The notes beneath the pieces are model-generated. The model made no database searches and had not been told where the DNA came from. It worked only from the letters and a program-made list of their open reading frames with translations. A program made the translations under genes and the position numbers. This document shows, in pieces, positions 16,432 through 24,312 of a DNA stretch of 32,844 bases (positions are counted from its first letter, which is position 1; each line of letters starts with the position of its first letter). This DNA is from Bacteroidota bacterium (lineage in GTDB: Bacteria > Bacteroidota > Bacteroidia > Chitinophagales > Chitinophagaceae): contig JAEZAM010000131.1 in assembly GCA_023430465.1 (NCBI GenBank), positions 1 through 32,844 of the forward strand, given 5' to 3'.

Positions 16432-17475
16432 GTGAGCCGTGTGAAGAAAAAATTGTCAATAAAGGACCTTGCCCGGGAGCTGAATATTTCAGCTACAGCG
16501 GTCTCCTTTATCCTCAATGGTAAAGCCCGGGAGAAACGTATCAGTGAAGAACTGGTGAAAAAAGTGGAGCAGTACGTGGAGCAGACCGGGTTTAAACCCA
16601 ATTCGCTTGCACGCAGTCTGCGTACGGGAAAAACGAATATCATCGGTCTGATGGTAGAGAACATATCCAACCCATTCTTTGCCAACATAGCAAGATTGAT
16701 CGAGGAACGCGCCTATAAAAGCGGGTACAAGATCATTTACTGCAGCACGGATAACAACAGCATGAAGACCCGGGACCTCATCCAGATGTACCGGGAGAGG
16801 CATGTGGATGGTTATATCATCACTCCGCCCGAGGGAATTGAAAATGAGATACGCTCGCTGGTTGACTCGGGTTGCCCGGTAGTGCTGTTTGACCGTCTTT
16901 TGCAGGGCGTCGATGCGGATTTTGTCGTTATCAATAACGAACAGAGTACCTACAATGCCACCAGGCATCTTATCAGCGAAGGATACAGGAATATCGCCTT
17001 CATTACACTTAGTTCCCTGCAATCGCAGATGCAGGATCGATTGAATGGTTATGAGAAGGCGCTCAGCGAAAGGGACCTGCCATCGCACCTCAAAGAGTTG
17101 CCTTATACAGCCGAAAGCGGTGATTATACCCGGCATATCACCGCATTTCTAAAAAGAAAACCTGAATTAGACGCGATTGTGTTTGGCACCAACTATATCG
17201 GCGTGAGCGGACTGAAAGCCATCAATGCACTTGGCAGGAAGATACCGGAAGACCTTGCGGTGATATCGTTCGATGATCATGATGTATTTGAGCTCAATAC
17301 ACCGACCATCACGGCGATCGCACAGCCAATAGAAGAAATGGCGGAAAAGGTGATCACGTTGCTGCTGGGCAAACTTGATCGGGATTCCAAGAAGACAACC
17401 GGCAAAACCTATGTACTGCAATCAAAATTGATCATGAGAAATTCCAGTGGCGCAGCAAAACGCGCTGCTAAATGA
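16432..17475 (+). CDS. LacI-family transcriptional regulator (mannan locus)
   Basis: 347-aa repressor or activator of the LacI/GalR family. The helix-turn-helix and hinge are at residues 4-60 (LSIKDLARELNISATAVSFILNGKAREKRIS, then NSLARSLRTGKTNIIGLMV), followed by a periplasmic-binding-protein-like sugar-sensing domain with VDGYIITPPEG, VVLFDRLL, AVISFDDHDVFELNTPTITAIAQP. The GTG at 16432 gives the longest frame, but a GTG at 16441 puts KKKLSIKD right at the start as in relatives and is as likely. It overlaps the downstream frame by ATGA. The two TAAATCGWTTTA sites at 8426 and 10997 are its best candidate targets. The ligand is probably mannose or a manno-oligosaccharide (inferred). Confidence 0.92.
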   Translation: MSRVKKKLSIKDLARELNISATAVSFILNGKAREKRISEELVKKVEQYVEQTGFKPNSLARSLRTGKTNIIGLMVENISNPFFANIARLIEERAYKSGYKIIYCSTDNNSMKTRDLIQMYRERHVDGYIITPPEGIENEIRSLVDSGCPVVLFDRLLQGVDADFVVINNEQSTYNATRHLISEGYRNIAFITLSSLQSQMQDRLNGYEKALSERDLPSHLKELPYTAESGDYTRHITAFLKRKPELDAIVFGTNYIGVSGLKAINALGRKIPEDLAVISFDDHDVFELNTPTITAIAQPIEEMAEKVITLLLGKLDRDSKKTTGKTYVLQSKLIMRNSSGAAKRAAK

Positions 17476-17498
17476 TTCTAGACTATAACAGAGTGAAG

Positions 17499-18371
17499 AT
17501 GAATAAACATATTGTGCTGGGAGTGGATATTGGAGGAACACATATTACTGCCTCGCTGATCGATGTACGCGAACGCCTGCTGATCCCCGGTTCTACCCGA
17601 CGGATGGACGTTAACAGTGGCGGAACTAAAGAAGAGATCATCCAACAGTGGAGCGATGTCATCTCCGCAACACTGGCAGACATCCCGCATGCGGAATGGA
17701 AGATCGGTATCGCCATGCCGGGTCCGGTAAACTACGATACCGGTATGTGTTATATCCGCGGCCAACATAAATATGAAAGCCTTTATGGGAGCAACCTCAA
17801 GCAGTTACTGGCCGGTGCGCTGTCGATCGGTGAAGATGATATCCTCATGATCAACGATGCGGCCGGTTTCCTCGCCGGTGAAATGTTTATCGGCGCGGGC
17901 CGCGGCCATCAGAAGGTCCTGGGACTGACACTCGGCACCGGACTTGGCTCTTCCCTTGCAGACAACGGAACCATCATTGATGCAGATCTATGGCATAGCC
18001 CCTTTCTGGACGGGAAGGCAGAAGACTATATCTCGGGCCCGTGGCTGATGCGCACAGCGGCGGCTTCAGGACTGAACTATGCTGATGTAAAGACCATGGC
18101 TGCTGATGCACGTAACAGCGACCAGGTTAAGGAGATATTCACCACATTCGGAAAGCACCTTGGATTGTTCCTGGCTCATTTTGCAGAAAAACATCAGCCG
18201 GAACTGGTGGTGCTTGGCGGAAACATCGCCAAAGCTCACCACCTCTTCAACAAGCCGCTTCGCGATGAAATGAAGAAACGTGGCCTTGAGATCACCGTGC
18301 GGATCGCAGAGATCGGCGAATCCGCTGCACTGGTGGGTGCTGCTTCACTGTGGGATCGCGTAAGCGTTTGA
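17499..18371 (+). CDS. ROK-family sugar kinase
   Basis: 290-aa ROK protein. The phosphate-binding loop GVDIGGTHITAS is at residues 8-19, ILMINDAAGFLAGE contains the probable catalytic Asp, and GLTLGTGLGSSL is the second phosphate motif. The Zn-binding CxCGxxGCxE signature of most ROK kinases is missing: the matching stretch reads DLWHSPFLDGKAEDYISG. Such Zn-free ROK proteins exist, so this need not mean loss of function. There is no N-terminal helix-turn-helix, so it is a kinase-type rather than repressor-type member. The ATG at 17472 overlaps the LacI stop, but the ATG at 17499 fits the family start better. A mannokinase or glucokinase role is inferred from context. Confidence 0.88.
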   Translation: MNKHIVLGVDIGGTHITASLIDVRERLLIPGSTRRMDVNSGGTKEEIIQQWSDVISATLADIPHAEWKIGIAMPGPVNYDTGMCYIRGQHKYESLYGSNLKQLLAGALSIGEDDILMINDAAGFLAGEMFIGAGRGHQKVLGLTLGTGLGSSLADNGTIIDADLWHSPFLDGKAEDYISGPWLMRTAAASGLNYADVKTMAADARNSDQVKEIFTTFGKHLGLFLAHFAEKHQPELVVLGGNIAKAHHLFNKPLRDEMKKRGLEITVRIAEIGESAALVGAASLWDRVSV

Positions 18372-18405
18372 ATCGAAACCGATCTCGCCAAACAACCGTC
18401 GTACA

Positions 18406-20838
18406 TTAGTTCGCCCGGTTAACCTCATCAACCGTATTCACCCGCTTTGCTTCCACTTTCAGACCTTTGCTGAAATTGTATCGAACCGTAAGACCGACGA
18501 CGCGGGCACGCATGTACTGATCGAAATCGTTGATATTTCCATTGATGTGTGTTTTAAATTTGAGCCGTTGTGTTTTGAATATGTCGACAGCATTGAGAAT
18601 CACCTCCAGTTTTTTATTGAAAAGAGATTTTCTCAGGCCCGCATCAAAGCGCCAGCGTGGCGCGATCGCATACAGCCCAAATGCTGCGGGACCCTGGTAA
18701 AGGAAAGACGCTTCCAGCTTGAAGTTGGCAGGCAGCACAATGGTATGCGATGATTGAACCGAGTAATAGAGCTGTGAATTTTTGATAGGCTGCTGATCTA
18801 CCTTTATCTCATTATAGTTATATAGCATCACCAACGTATTCTGGCTCTCCCAGTTTTTCGAGAACCGTACAGGTATGGTTGCATTTCCACCCAGGCTATA
18901 AGCATTGTCCACATTGCCCTGGTAATAAATGGTAGTGGCATTGGCGACATCTATTTTTGGCAACTCTGCCATCATATCTTTATTGAGGTTATAGAAAAGC
19001 GTTAGCGTATACAACTTGTAAAACGTCTGCGCTATGCTGAATGCGTGCGTGTATTGCGGCCGGATAAAAGGGTTTCCTTCCGAATAGGTATAAGGATCCC
19101 GATAGGCGCGGAATGGGTTCAGGTTGCCATAGTTCGGGCGCTGGATGCGGCGGCTGTACCGCCAGGTTATATTGTAGTTATCATGCAGTTTTTGCTGTAT
19201 GAATACACTGGGAAAAAGATCCGTGTAACGGCGTTTGGTGCGCTGCCCGGTGGTGATCAGGTCTCCGAGAGAACGGGTGTGTTCTGCACGTAAACCAGCC
19301 TGCAGGGTTGTTTTTTTCCCAAGGTTAGCGACGTAATTAATATAGGCAGCATAAATTTTTTCGCGGTAGCGGAAATGATTTGTCCGCAGCGGATCCAGTA
19401 CCAGTGCTCCATTGTTGAAATAGAAGCGGAAATCATTATCTGATTCAACGTCGCTGGCGCGGAGCCCGGCTTCAAATTTCCGCGTAGCATTCCATTGCCT
19501 GATGAAATCGATACGGCCCGTATAGATATCATAACCACTCGGTGTGTAGGTATAGAGTATATCCGACCACGACCTGCCATTATCAAGGCTGTCATAGTAA
19601 TTATAAAAATTAGCCTCCCCGACCGTTTTCATATTAGCCCTGTCGAGGTCAATCGTCAACATCGAACCGATGGTATCGATCTTGAAGGCATAATGAAAAT
19701 TACCGGTATAATTGCGGTATTTAAATGACTGAAAATTATCTGCTTTGATGAACAGGTTGGGCTGTTTGGGGTCAGGGCCCATAAATGTTTCCGCGAGGAA
19801 TTCATTGTTTCCTTTAAGCCGAAAAATGCTGATCATGCCTCCCACGCTATGTCTTTCATTGATGGTATAGTCTGTGCTGAACCTGCCGGTTGGTGGGCCG
19901 TAGTTGCGGTAGGCGCCCGTGGCCTGCTGATCAAAATAGGTGGTCTCGCCAGGTGTCAGGAATACGCGGGTGAAACTTGCCTCTCTTCCTCCTACCCGGC
20001 GTTGCCGATCGATCATGAGCGAGGAATTCCATTTCCCGGCTTTATAGTTGAGCGTACCTCCCACCGAGTTGCCCCAATCTGTGCCGTTGTAGTTTAAGCT
20101 GGCATAAGCACTCCCGTTCATACCGGTGCGTGTGCTTTTTTTCAGGTTAATATTGATAATGCCGGAAGATCCTTCCGCTTCATATTTTGAGGATGGGTTG
20201 GTGATGACCTCGATGTTTTTGATGTTCTCGGCTGACATGCCTTCGAGGAACGTGCGTAGATCACGGGCTGACATCCAGGTCTGCCGCCCATCGATCATCA
20301 CCAATACACCGGCACGCCCGTTCAACTGGATATTCCCATCATGATCAATAAATACTCCCGGCGCACGACCAAGTACATCAAACGCGGTGTTGCCTGCAGC
20401 CATGGCTGTTCCCTGCACATTTACAACCATCCTGTCCGGCAACTGGGTAATCGTGGGTTGCAGGGATTTCACACTCACTTCCTGCAAGATGCGTGTATCA
20501 CGCTCCATCTGGATATTTCCCAGTTCCTTTTCAGCAGAGGAAATAAGCTCAAATGATGGAGTAAGCATTGTTTTGAAATTAATGGCGGTGATGCGCACAA
20601 AGAACCTCCCGGCCTTGGCTGTTTCGAGAGAAAACGAACCATCCTCTGCTGATAATGCTGTAGCGATGAGTGAAGTGTCACTACTGTTAAGGAGGAAAAC
20701 ATTCGCTAGGGCAACAGGTTTGGCATCAGGGTCAGAAATCCTGCCGGTAACAGTCGCCGACTGCGCGGTGGCTAATGCAGGCAGGATAAAAAATGAAAGG
20801 ATAATGCAAAGAATGGAGAAGAGTTTGGTGTTTAGCAT
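18406..20838 (-). CDS. TonB-dependent receptor, OMP_b-brl_3 type
   Basis: 810-aa outer-membrane protein. Signal peptide at 1-25; a carboxypeptidase-regulatory-like domain (about 27-110; SATVTGRISDPDAKPVALANVFLL); a plug-like domain (about 125-235) with NTAFDVLGRAPGVFIDHDG and VLVMIDGRQTW; then a beta-barrel with many aromatic-rich strands to the end, including TTLQAGLRAEHTRSLGD and RYSRRIQRPNYGNLNPF. This is the outer membrane beta-barrel family common in Bacteroidota and separate from SusC; no SusD is next to it. It converges on the ROK gene with only 34 bases between stops and is monocistronic. The substrate is not predictable; a link to the mannan locus is only positional. Confidence 0.9.
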   Translation of the reverse strand: MLNTKLFSILCIILSFFILPALATAQSATVTGRISDPDAKPVALANVFLLNSSDTSLIATALSAEDGSFSLETAKAGRFFVRITAINFKTMLTPSFELISSAEKELGNIQMERDTRILQEVSVKSLQPTITQLPDRMVVNVQGTAMAAGNTAFDVLGRAPGVFIDHDGNIQLNGRAGVLVMIDGRQTWMSARDLRTFLEGMSAENIKNIEVITNPSSKYEAEGSSGIININLKKSTRTGMNGSAYASLNYNGTDWGNSVGGTLNYKAGKWNSSLMIDRQRRVGGREASFTRVFLTPGETTYFDQQATGAYRNYGPPTGRFSTDYTINERHSVGGMISIFRLKGNNEFLAETFMGPDPKQPNLFIKADNFQSFKYRNYTGNFHYAFKIDTIGSMLTIDLDRANMKTVGEANFYNYYDSLDNGRSWSDILYTYTPSGYDIYTGRIDFIRQWNATRKFEAGLRASDVESDNDFRFYFNNGALVLDPLRTNHFRYREKIYAAYINYVANLGKKTTLQAGLRAEHTRSLGDLITTGQRTKRRYTDLFPSVFIQQKLHDNYNITWRYSRRIQRPNYGNLNPFRAYRDPYTYSEGNPFIRPQYTHAFSIAQTFYKLYTLTLFYNLNKDMMAELPKIDVANATTIYYQGNVDNAYSLGGNATIPVRFSKNWESQNTLVMLYNYNEIKVDQQPIKNSQLYYSVQSSHTIVLPANFKLEASFLYQGPAAFGLYAIAPRWRFDAGLRKSLFNKKLEVILNAVDIFKTQRLKFKTHINGNINDFDQYMRARVVGLTVRYNFSKGLKVEAKRVNTVDEVNRAN

Positions 20839-21010
20839 ACAAGCCGGTTTGAAATACGAATCTACTCGTACAACATATCGATATCATTTTATTTTGTAGG
20901 AATGGCGATGCAGGATGGTGAATGGCAAACGTCATTTTCACGGGCTAATACCGGCTGCAGGGTATAGGAAATGCGAATATTTGTTGCATTTTGTGTGAAA
21001 TTTATTTCTG

Positions 21011-21712
21011 ATGAAATCAATGCTTTTTCTTGCGGCCGGAATTTGCCTTGCAACAACCTGTTCAGCCCAAAATTCTTACAAGGTCCGTGAATGTGTGGTG
21101 GAGAATGGGGTTTTGAAAGAGATCGTAGCAGATTACAATGCCGAAACGGGTGATAAAACGATCATGGTAAATGGAGTAAAAAGAATTCTCGATAGCGTGC
21201 AGTCGAAGAACAAGGAATATGCCTATACGGCTGACTGGTATAAGAAAAGTGAGATGATCGTGATCGGAGCTACCAAGTACGAGAAATATGGATTGCCGCG
21301 GATACTCGGTACAACGGAGGTCGTAAAGTCTTCGGTTTATAAAGGCATACCTGTTTTCCAGGAAACCGGGCTGACCGGCGTAGCGGATGTCATTTATATT
21401 CCCGTGCGCTGGGGTTGTGAATTTCAACCCTATCAGCGGAAGCTGCCGGAATGTGGGAAGGTGAAAATAAAAGCCACGGCGGATACAATTGCGATTGGCA
21501 AGTCCGTCGGATTGCAGATCGAATCCCCGAAGGCAGATCCGAAATACAGCTATAGCTGGCGGATTACCGGCGCGAATGTCAGAGGGCCGGAAAATCAAAG
21601 TAAGATCGCGCTCACGCACGTGGGCCAGGCGCAGTTCATCTTTGCAGATGTGATCATCAGCGCACCGGATTGCTGGAGTGCAGCGAGTAAAACGATCGAG
21701 GTGAGGAAGTAA
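21011..21712 (+). CDS. Secreted protein of unknown function with PKD-like C-terminus
   Basis: 233 aa, not recognised. Signal peptide at 1-19 (cleavage at TCSAQ). The N-terminal part (20-140) reads as beta-rich with YKVRECVVENGVLKEIV and ILGTTEVVKSSVYKGIPVF. The C-terminal 80 residues (KIKATADTIAIGKSVGLQIESP, then YSWRITGANVRG and a closing KTIEVRK) look like an Ig/PKD-type sandwich domain. No sorting domain is visible. Five Cys are spread along the mature part. It is flanked by the divergent TonB receptor and by the repeat-bounded DUF4160 module, and shares no obvious operon with either. Confidence 0.7.
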   Translation: MKSMLFLAAGICLATTCSAQNSYKVRECVVENGVLKEIVADYNAETGDKTIMVNGVKRILDSVQSKNKEYAYTADWYKKSEMIVIGATKYEKYGLPRILGTTEVVKSSVYKGIPVFQETGLTGVADVIYIPVRWGCEFQPYQRKLPECGKVKIKATADTIAIGKSVGLQIESPKADPKYSYSWRITGANVRGPENQSKIALTHVGQAQFIFADVIISAPDCWSAASKTIEVRK

Positions 21713-21714
21713 AG

Positions 21715-21870
21715 CGGAGAGCAAGAGCGAGAAAGAGAGCGAGAGCGGAGTATGGACCACCCGGTCGCAGGGAGGATATGGAGTGTGGTATCCTTAATCT
21801 CGCGACCCAATCCCGCAACCCTAATCTCGAATCGCGTATCCCGCATCGCGCGACCCGCATCTCGGATCTG
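21715..21870. repeat. Intergenic repeat, copy 2 (partial: GA tract plus heptads)
   Basis: A GA-rich tract (21715-21750), the reverse complement of the CT tracts in copies 1 and 3, is followed by a degenerate 7-base array (about 21795-21868) with units such as ATCTCGC, ATCCCGC, AACCCTA, ATCGCGT. It lacks the GGACCGGGGCGTAC core. It sits right before the promoter of the DUF4160 gene. Open frames crossing it have no protein-like sequence. Confidence 0.6.
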
Positions 21871-21882
21871 TACTTTTCTTAA

Positions 21883-21913
21883 TTTGCAATTGTTACCAAA
21901 TTTGGTAACTTTT
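21883..21913 (+). promoter_or_regulatory. Promoter of the DUF4160/XRE module
   Basis: TTTG at 21883-21886, exactly 19 bases, then TAACTTTT at 21906-21913 (7 of 8 bases of TAnnTTTG). The start codon at 21935 is 21 bases downstream. The spacer holds the 18-bp palindrome at 21892-21909. Confidence 0.65.
21892..21909. promoter_or_regulatory. 18-bp perfect palindrome, probable XRE operator
   Basis: GTTACCAAATTTGGTAAC is a perfect palindrome lying between the -33 and -7 boxes and touching the latter. The second gene of the bicistron ends in an XRE helix-turn-helix, so autorepression through this site, as in many toxin-antitoxin operons, is the natural reading. Confidence 0.75.
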
Positions 21914-21934
21914 CTGTCGTGGGAGCGATTTGTG

Positions 21935-22159
21935 ATGCCGACGCTTCAGGTAATCGATTCGATAAAAATTGATATTTATTCGAGGGAACATTTACCTCCA
22001 CACCTGCATGCACTGTATGCCGAATATGAGGCGCTGATAGAGATTGTGACAGGCGTGGTTTATGCCGGTTATCTGCCTCGCCCCAAGCTTAAGATTGTAC
22101 TGGAGTGGTTGAAAAGGAAAGAAGTCAGGCTTTTCTCCTGGCAAATTTTGAACGTCTGA
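21935..22159 (+). CDS. DUF4160 domain protein
   Basis: 74-aa protein. It shows the DUF4160 pattern: MPTLQVIDSIKI at the start, EHLPPHLHALYAEYEA with His19, His23 and His25, a GVVYAGYLP turn, and LEWLKRKEVRLFSW near the end. DUF4160 proteins are small, of unknown biochemistry, and are usually encoded beside DUF2442 proteins, in a layout reminiscent of toxin-antitoxin pairs. The ATG at 21935 is chosen because MPT is the family start; the same frame is open further upstream, but there it runs through the heptad repeat. The next gene follows after 16 bases, so the pair is co-transcribed. Confidence 0.82.
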   Translation: MPTLQVIDSIKIDIYSREHLPPHLHALYAEYEALIEIVTGVVYAGYLPRPKLKIVLEWLKRKEVRLFSWQILNV

Positions 22160-22175
22160 AGCCAACATTACGAAC

Positions 22176-22700
22176 ATGAAAAAAACCGTAAAGATTCCGA
22201 GAATCCTGAAGATTGTCTCGGTACGGGGCCTTAGACTGTACTGCATTTTTAACAATGGTGAAACGCGCATGATAGATTTCGGGAAATTATTTCAGCAATG
22301 GAAAGTATCAACATCCGACCCCGAATATCTATTGATGGATCCCAAAGAATTCCGAAAAGTATCTCTCAGAAACCAAACATTATCCTGGAAAAACGTAAAG
22401 GTTGATCTGGTAAAGATGAATGGAGAATCGGAAGCACACCCTTACGAATTGAGTCCCGATATAATTTTCCAGAACAGCCAACCCACCGATAAAACTCAAC
22501 ACCAGTTTTTGTTCGGCTCAATAATCCGTGATACCCGGATCAGCAAGGGGCTTTCCCAGCAGGAACTTGCACTCCGAAGTGGCACCAGCAAAACCTATAT
22601 TTCAAGGGTGGAAAATAACCTGATCGAACCGGAATTTTCAACGCTCTATAAAATTGTTGAGGTGGGGCTTGGCAAAAAACTGAAAGTGGAGATTCAGTAA
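22176..22700 (+). CDS. DUF2442-XRE fusion, putative antitoxin/regulator
   Basis: 174 aa with two domains. Residues 5-100 match DUF2442: LKIVSVRGLRLYCIFNNGETRMIDF, a FRKVSL strand, WKNVKVD, and the closing LSPDIIFQNS. Residues 112-168 are an XRE/Cro helix-turn-helix with IRDTRISKGLSQQELALRSG and KTYISRVENNLIEPEFSTL. DUF2442 is usually a small stand-alone partner of DUF4160, so its fusion to a DNA-binding domain gives a plausible autorepressing antitoxin. The palindrome at 21892-21909 is the expected binding site. Whether the pair is really toxic and antitoxic is not shown by the sequence. Confidence 0.85.
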   Translation: MKKTVKIPRILKIVSVRGLRLYCIFNNGETRMIDFGKLFQQWKVSTSDPEYLLMDPKEFRKVSLRNQTLSWKNVKVDLVKMNGESEAHPYELSPDIIFQNSQPTDKTQHQFLFGSIIRDTRISKGLSQQELALRSGTSKTYISRVENNLIEPEFSTLYKIVEVGLGKKLKVEIQ

Positions 22701-22734
22701 AGACAGTATAGGCAATACGAAAATGCCGAAAATA

Positions 22735-22962
22735 CAGCATCCACTTATCCAGCATCCAGCACCCGGGCACGCAAATCCCGAGGCTTCGGGAGCAAAGTGA
22801 GCAACCGGACCGGGGCGTACCTGTTCAATTAAAAATTGAAAATGAAAAATTAAAAAGCAACTCGCTCTCGCTCTCTTTCTCGCTCTTAGTGAGCAAGCAT
22901 CCAGCTCCCAGCCCCCCAGCACCCAGTCCCCAGCCCTCCGCATCGCGTATCCCGCATCGCCG
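22735..22962. repeat. Composite intergenic repeat, copy 3
   Basis: Fills most of the 303 bases between the XRE gene and the next LacI gene. Order: heptads (about 22737-22776, ATCCAGC type), a CCCGA-N4-TCGGG hairpin (22777-22790), the core GGACCGGGGCGTAC with TGTTCAATTAAAAATT (22807-22837), AT-rich filler, a CT tract (22861-22887) and a second heptad array (22896-22962; ATCCAGC, TCCCAGC, ACCCAGT, ATCGCGT, ATCCCGC). The core and CT tract match copy 1 at 4301-4362. No coding potential seen. Confidence 0.7.
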
Positions 22963-22986
22963 CAATTACCCTATTTTTGACGAAAG

Positions 22987-22998
22987 GCAAATAATTGC
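22987..22998. promoter_or_regulatory. GCAA-N4-TTGC site upstream of LacI gene 2
   Basis: GCAAATAATTGC: arms GCAA/TTGC as in the two sites at 24040 and 24298, but with an AT centre instead of CG. It ends 5 bases before the ATG at 23004, so occupancy would block translation initiation or transcription start. Weaker than the other two. Confidence 0.4.
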
Positions 22999-23003
22999 AA
23001 GCT

Positions 23004-24038
23004 ATGTCAGACGACCGCGAAATAACCATCTACGATATTGCGAAGCACCTCAATATTTCGGCGTCAACAGTCAGCCGGGGACTGAACAATAATCCCGTCA
23101 TCAACAAGAATACCCGGAAGAAGATTTTCGATACGGCAAAGATGCTCGGCTACCAGTCCAACACCTTTGCCAGTGCCCTCCGCAGCCGACACACCCATAC
23201 CATAGGTGTATTGGTGCCCCGGCTCAACAGCTATTTCATGTCTTCCGTTCTCGCCGGCATGGAAAATGCCGCCAACAAGGAGGGCTATAACCTCATCATA
23301 GCGCAGTCGCTCGAAGACGCAGAGAAAGAAAAACTCAACGCCGCCACCATGTTCAACAAACGCGTCGACGGTTTGCTGATCTCTCTCTCTTATGACACAG
23401 AAAACATCCACCACCTCGATCCATTTTTTAAACGAAAGATCCCGGTGGTGTTTTTCGACCGCGTCTATCCGCACAATGAAAGCACTTCAATCGTCATAGA
23501 CAATTATGGGGCTGGGTACAAAGCCACAAAACACCTGATCGACCAGGGCGCCAAACGCATCATGCACCTGGGCGGCAATGTGCTCCGGAATGTTTATCGC
23601 GACCGGCTCGAAGGATATCTCCAGGCACTCCGGGATTTTGATCTTCCCGTGGAAGAAAGACTTCATGTTACCAGCACCTTGTCAGAAGATGCCGGCACTG
23701 AGGCAGCGAAATATATCCTCGATATGAAACCTGCTGACCGCCCGGATGGCGTTTTTTCCGCGAACGATACCGCGGCCGTTTACTGCATGCTTGCACTGAA
23801 AGCAGCAGGTATGAAGATTCCCGGCGATGTCGCTTTTGTAGGATTCAATAACGACACGATCAGCAAAGTGATCGAACCAAACCTGACAACGATAAATTAT
23901 TCAGGTGACCTGGTGGGCAGCACCGCCGTTACGAACATTATCGACCATCTCAAAGGACGAAGTAACCTCTACAGCACAAACGTTATCACCCTCCGCGCCG
24001 AACTGGTAATCCGTGCCTCATCGCAGCGACATCCCTGA
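23004..24038 (+). CDS. LacI-family transcriptional regulator 2
   Basis: 344 aa from the ATG at 23004; the TTG at 22995 would give three more residues but lies inside the upstream operator-like repeat. Helix-turn-helix and hinge at residues 6-62 (TIYDIAKHLNISASTVSRGLNN, NTFASALRSRHTHTIGVLVP), then the ligand-binding domain with KRVDGLLISLSYD, VVFFDRVYPHN, VFSANDTAAVYCM and DVAFVGFNNDTISKVIEPNLTTI. It is a close paralog of the next gene, sharing the VGFNND and FFDRV blocks. Its stop is followed 1 base later by a perfect GCAACCGGTTGC palindrome. Probably controls the xylan locus together with its paralog; the division of labour is unknown. Confidence 0.92.
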   Translation: MSDDREITIYDIAKHLNISASTVSRGLNNNPVINKNTRKKIFDTAKMLGYQSNTFASALRSRHTHTIGVLVPRLNSYFMSSVLAGMENAANKEGYNLIIAQSLEDAEKEKLNAATMFNKRVDGLLISLSYDTENIHHLDPFFKRKIPVVFFDRVYPHNESTSIVIDNYGAGYKATKHLIDQGAKRIMHLGGNVLRNVYRDRLEGYLQALRDFDLPVEERLHVTSTLSEDAGTEAAKYILDMKPADRPDGVFSANDTAAVYCMLALKAAGMKIPGDVAFVGFNNDTISKVIEPNLTTINYSGDLVGSTAVTNIIDHLKGRSNLYSTNVITLRAELVIRASSQRHP

Positions 24039-24039
24039 T

Positions 24040-24051
24040 GCAACCGGTTGC
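24040..24051. promoter_or_regulatory. Perfect LacI-type palindrome GCAACCGGTTGC
   Basis: A 12-bp perfect palindrome with central CG starting one base after the stop of LacI gene 2. It shares 11 of 12 bases with the site at 24298-24309. Strong candidate operator for one or both LacI paralogs. Confidence 0.65.
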
Positions 24052-24297
24052 GTAAAATTCGCGAATGCCACGCCTCCCCGACCAAATCAAAAAACCACCT
24101 CGAAATCAGTCTGTGCATAATATCGGAATTTCCTGGTCCGGTTGTTTTGCCAGACATGAATCATGTGCAGCTCATAAAAGGTTTGTCAGTCAAGGGTTTT
24201 CAAAAATATCTCCGTCAGACAAAAATTTGCCGGAAATCAAGCCCCAACGATTTCCGCCATCAAAAATTGGTTGATCGGCATTTTTCCCGATCTTTAA
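24052..24297. other. Intergenic leader between the two LacI genes
   Basis: About 250 bases between two LacI-type sites, with no supported gene. It contains an inverted repeat GATCGG-N8-CCGATC at 24273-24292 (T-rich loop), followed by CTTTAAG, which could be a weak hairpin or a further regulator site. No clear TTTG-N19-TAnnTTTG promoter was found. Confidence 0.35.
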
Positions 24298-24309
24298 GCA
24301 ACCGATTGC
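24298..24309. promoter_or_regulatory. LacI-type operator GCAACCGATTGC before LacI gene 3
   Basis: Palindrome with one mismatched central pair, ending 3 bases before the ATG at 24313. It matches the site at 24040 except for one base, so autoregulation of the LacI-led xylan operon is likely. Confidence 0.65.
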
Positions 24310-24312
24310 AAA

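Noticed and set aside
21752..21934. 5' extension of the DUF4160 reading frame
   Set aside because: The frame is open but translates the heptad repeat and the promoter; the family start MPT and the promoter position fit the ATG at 21935.
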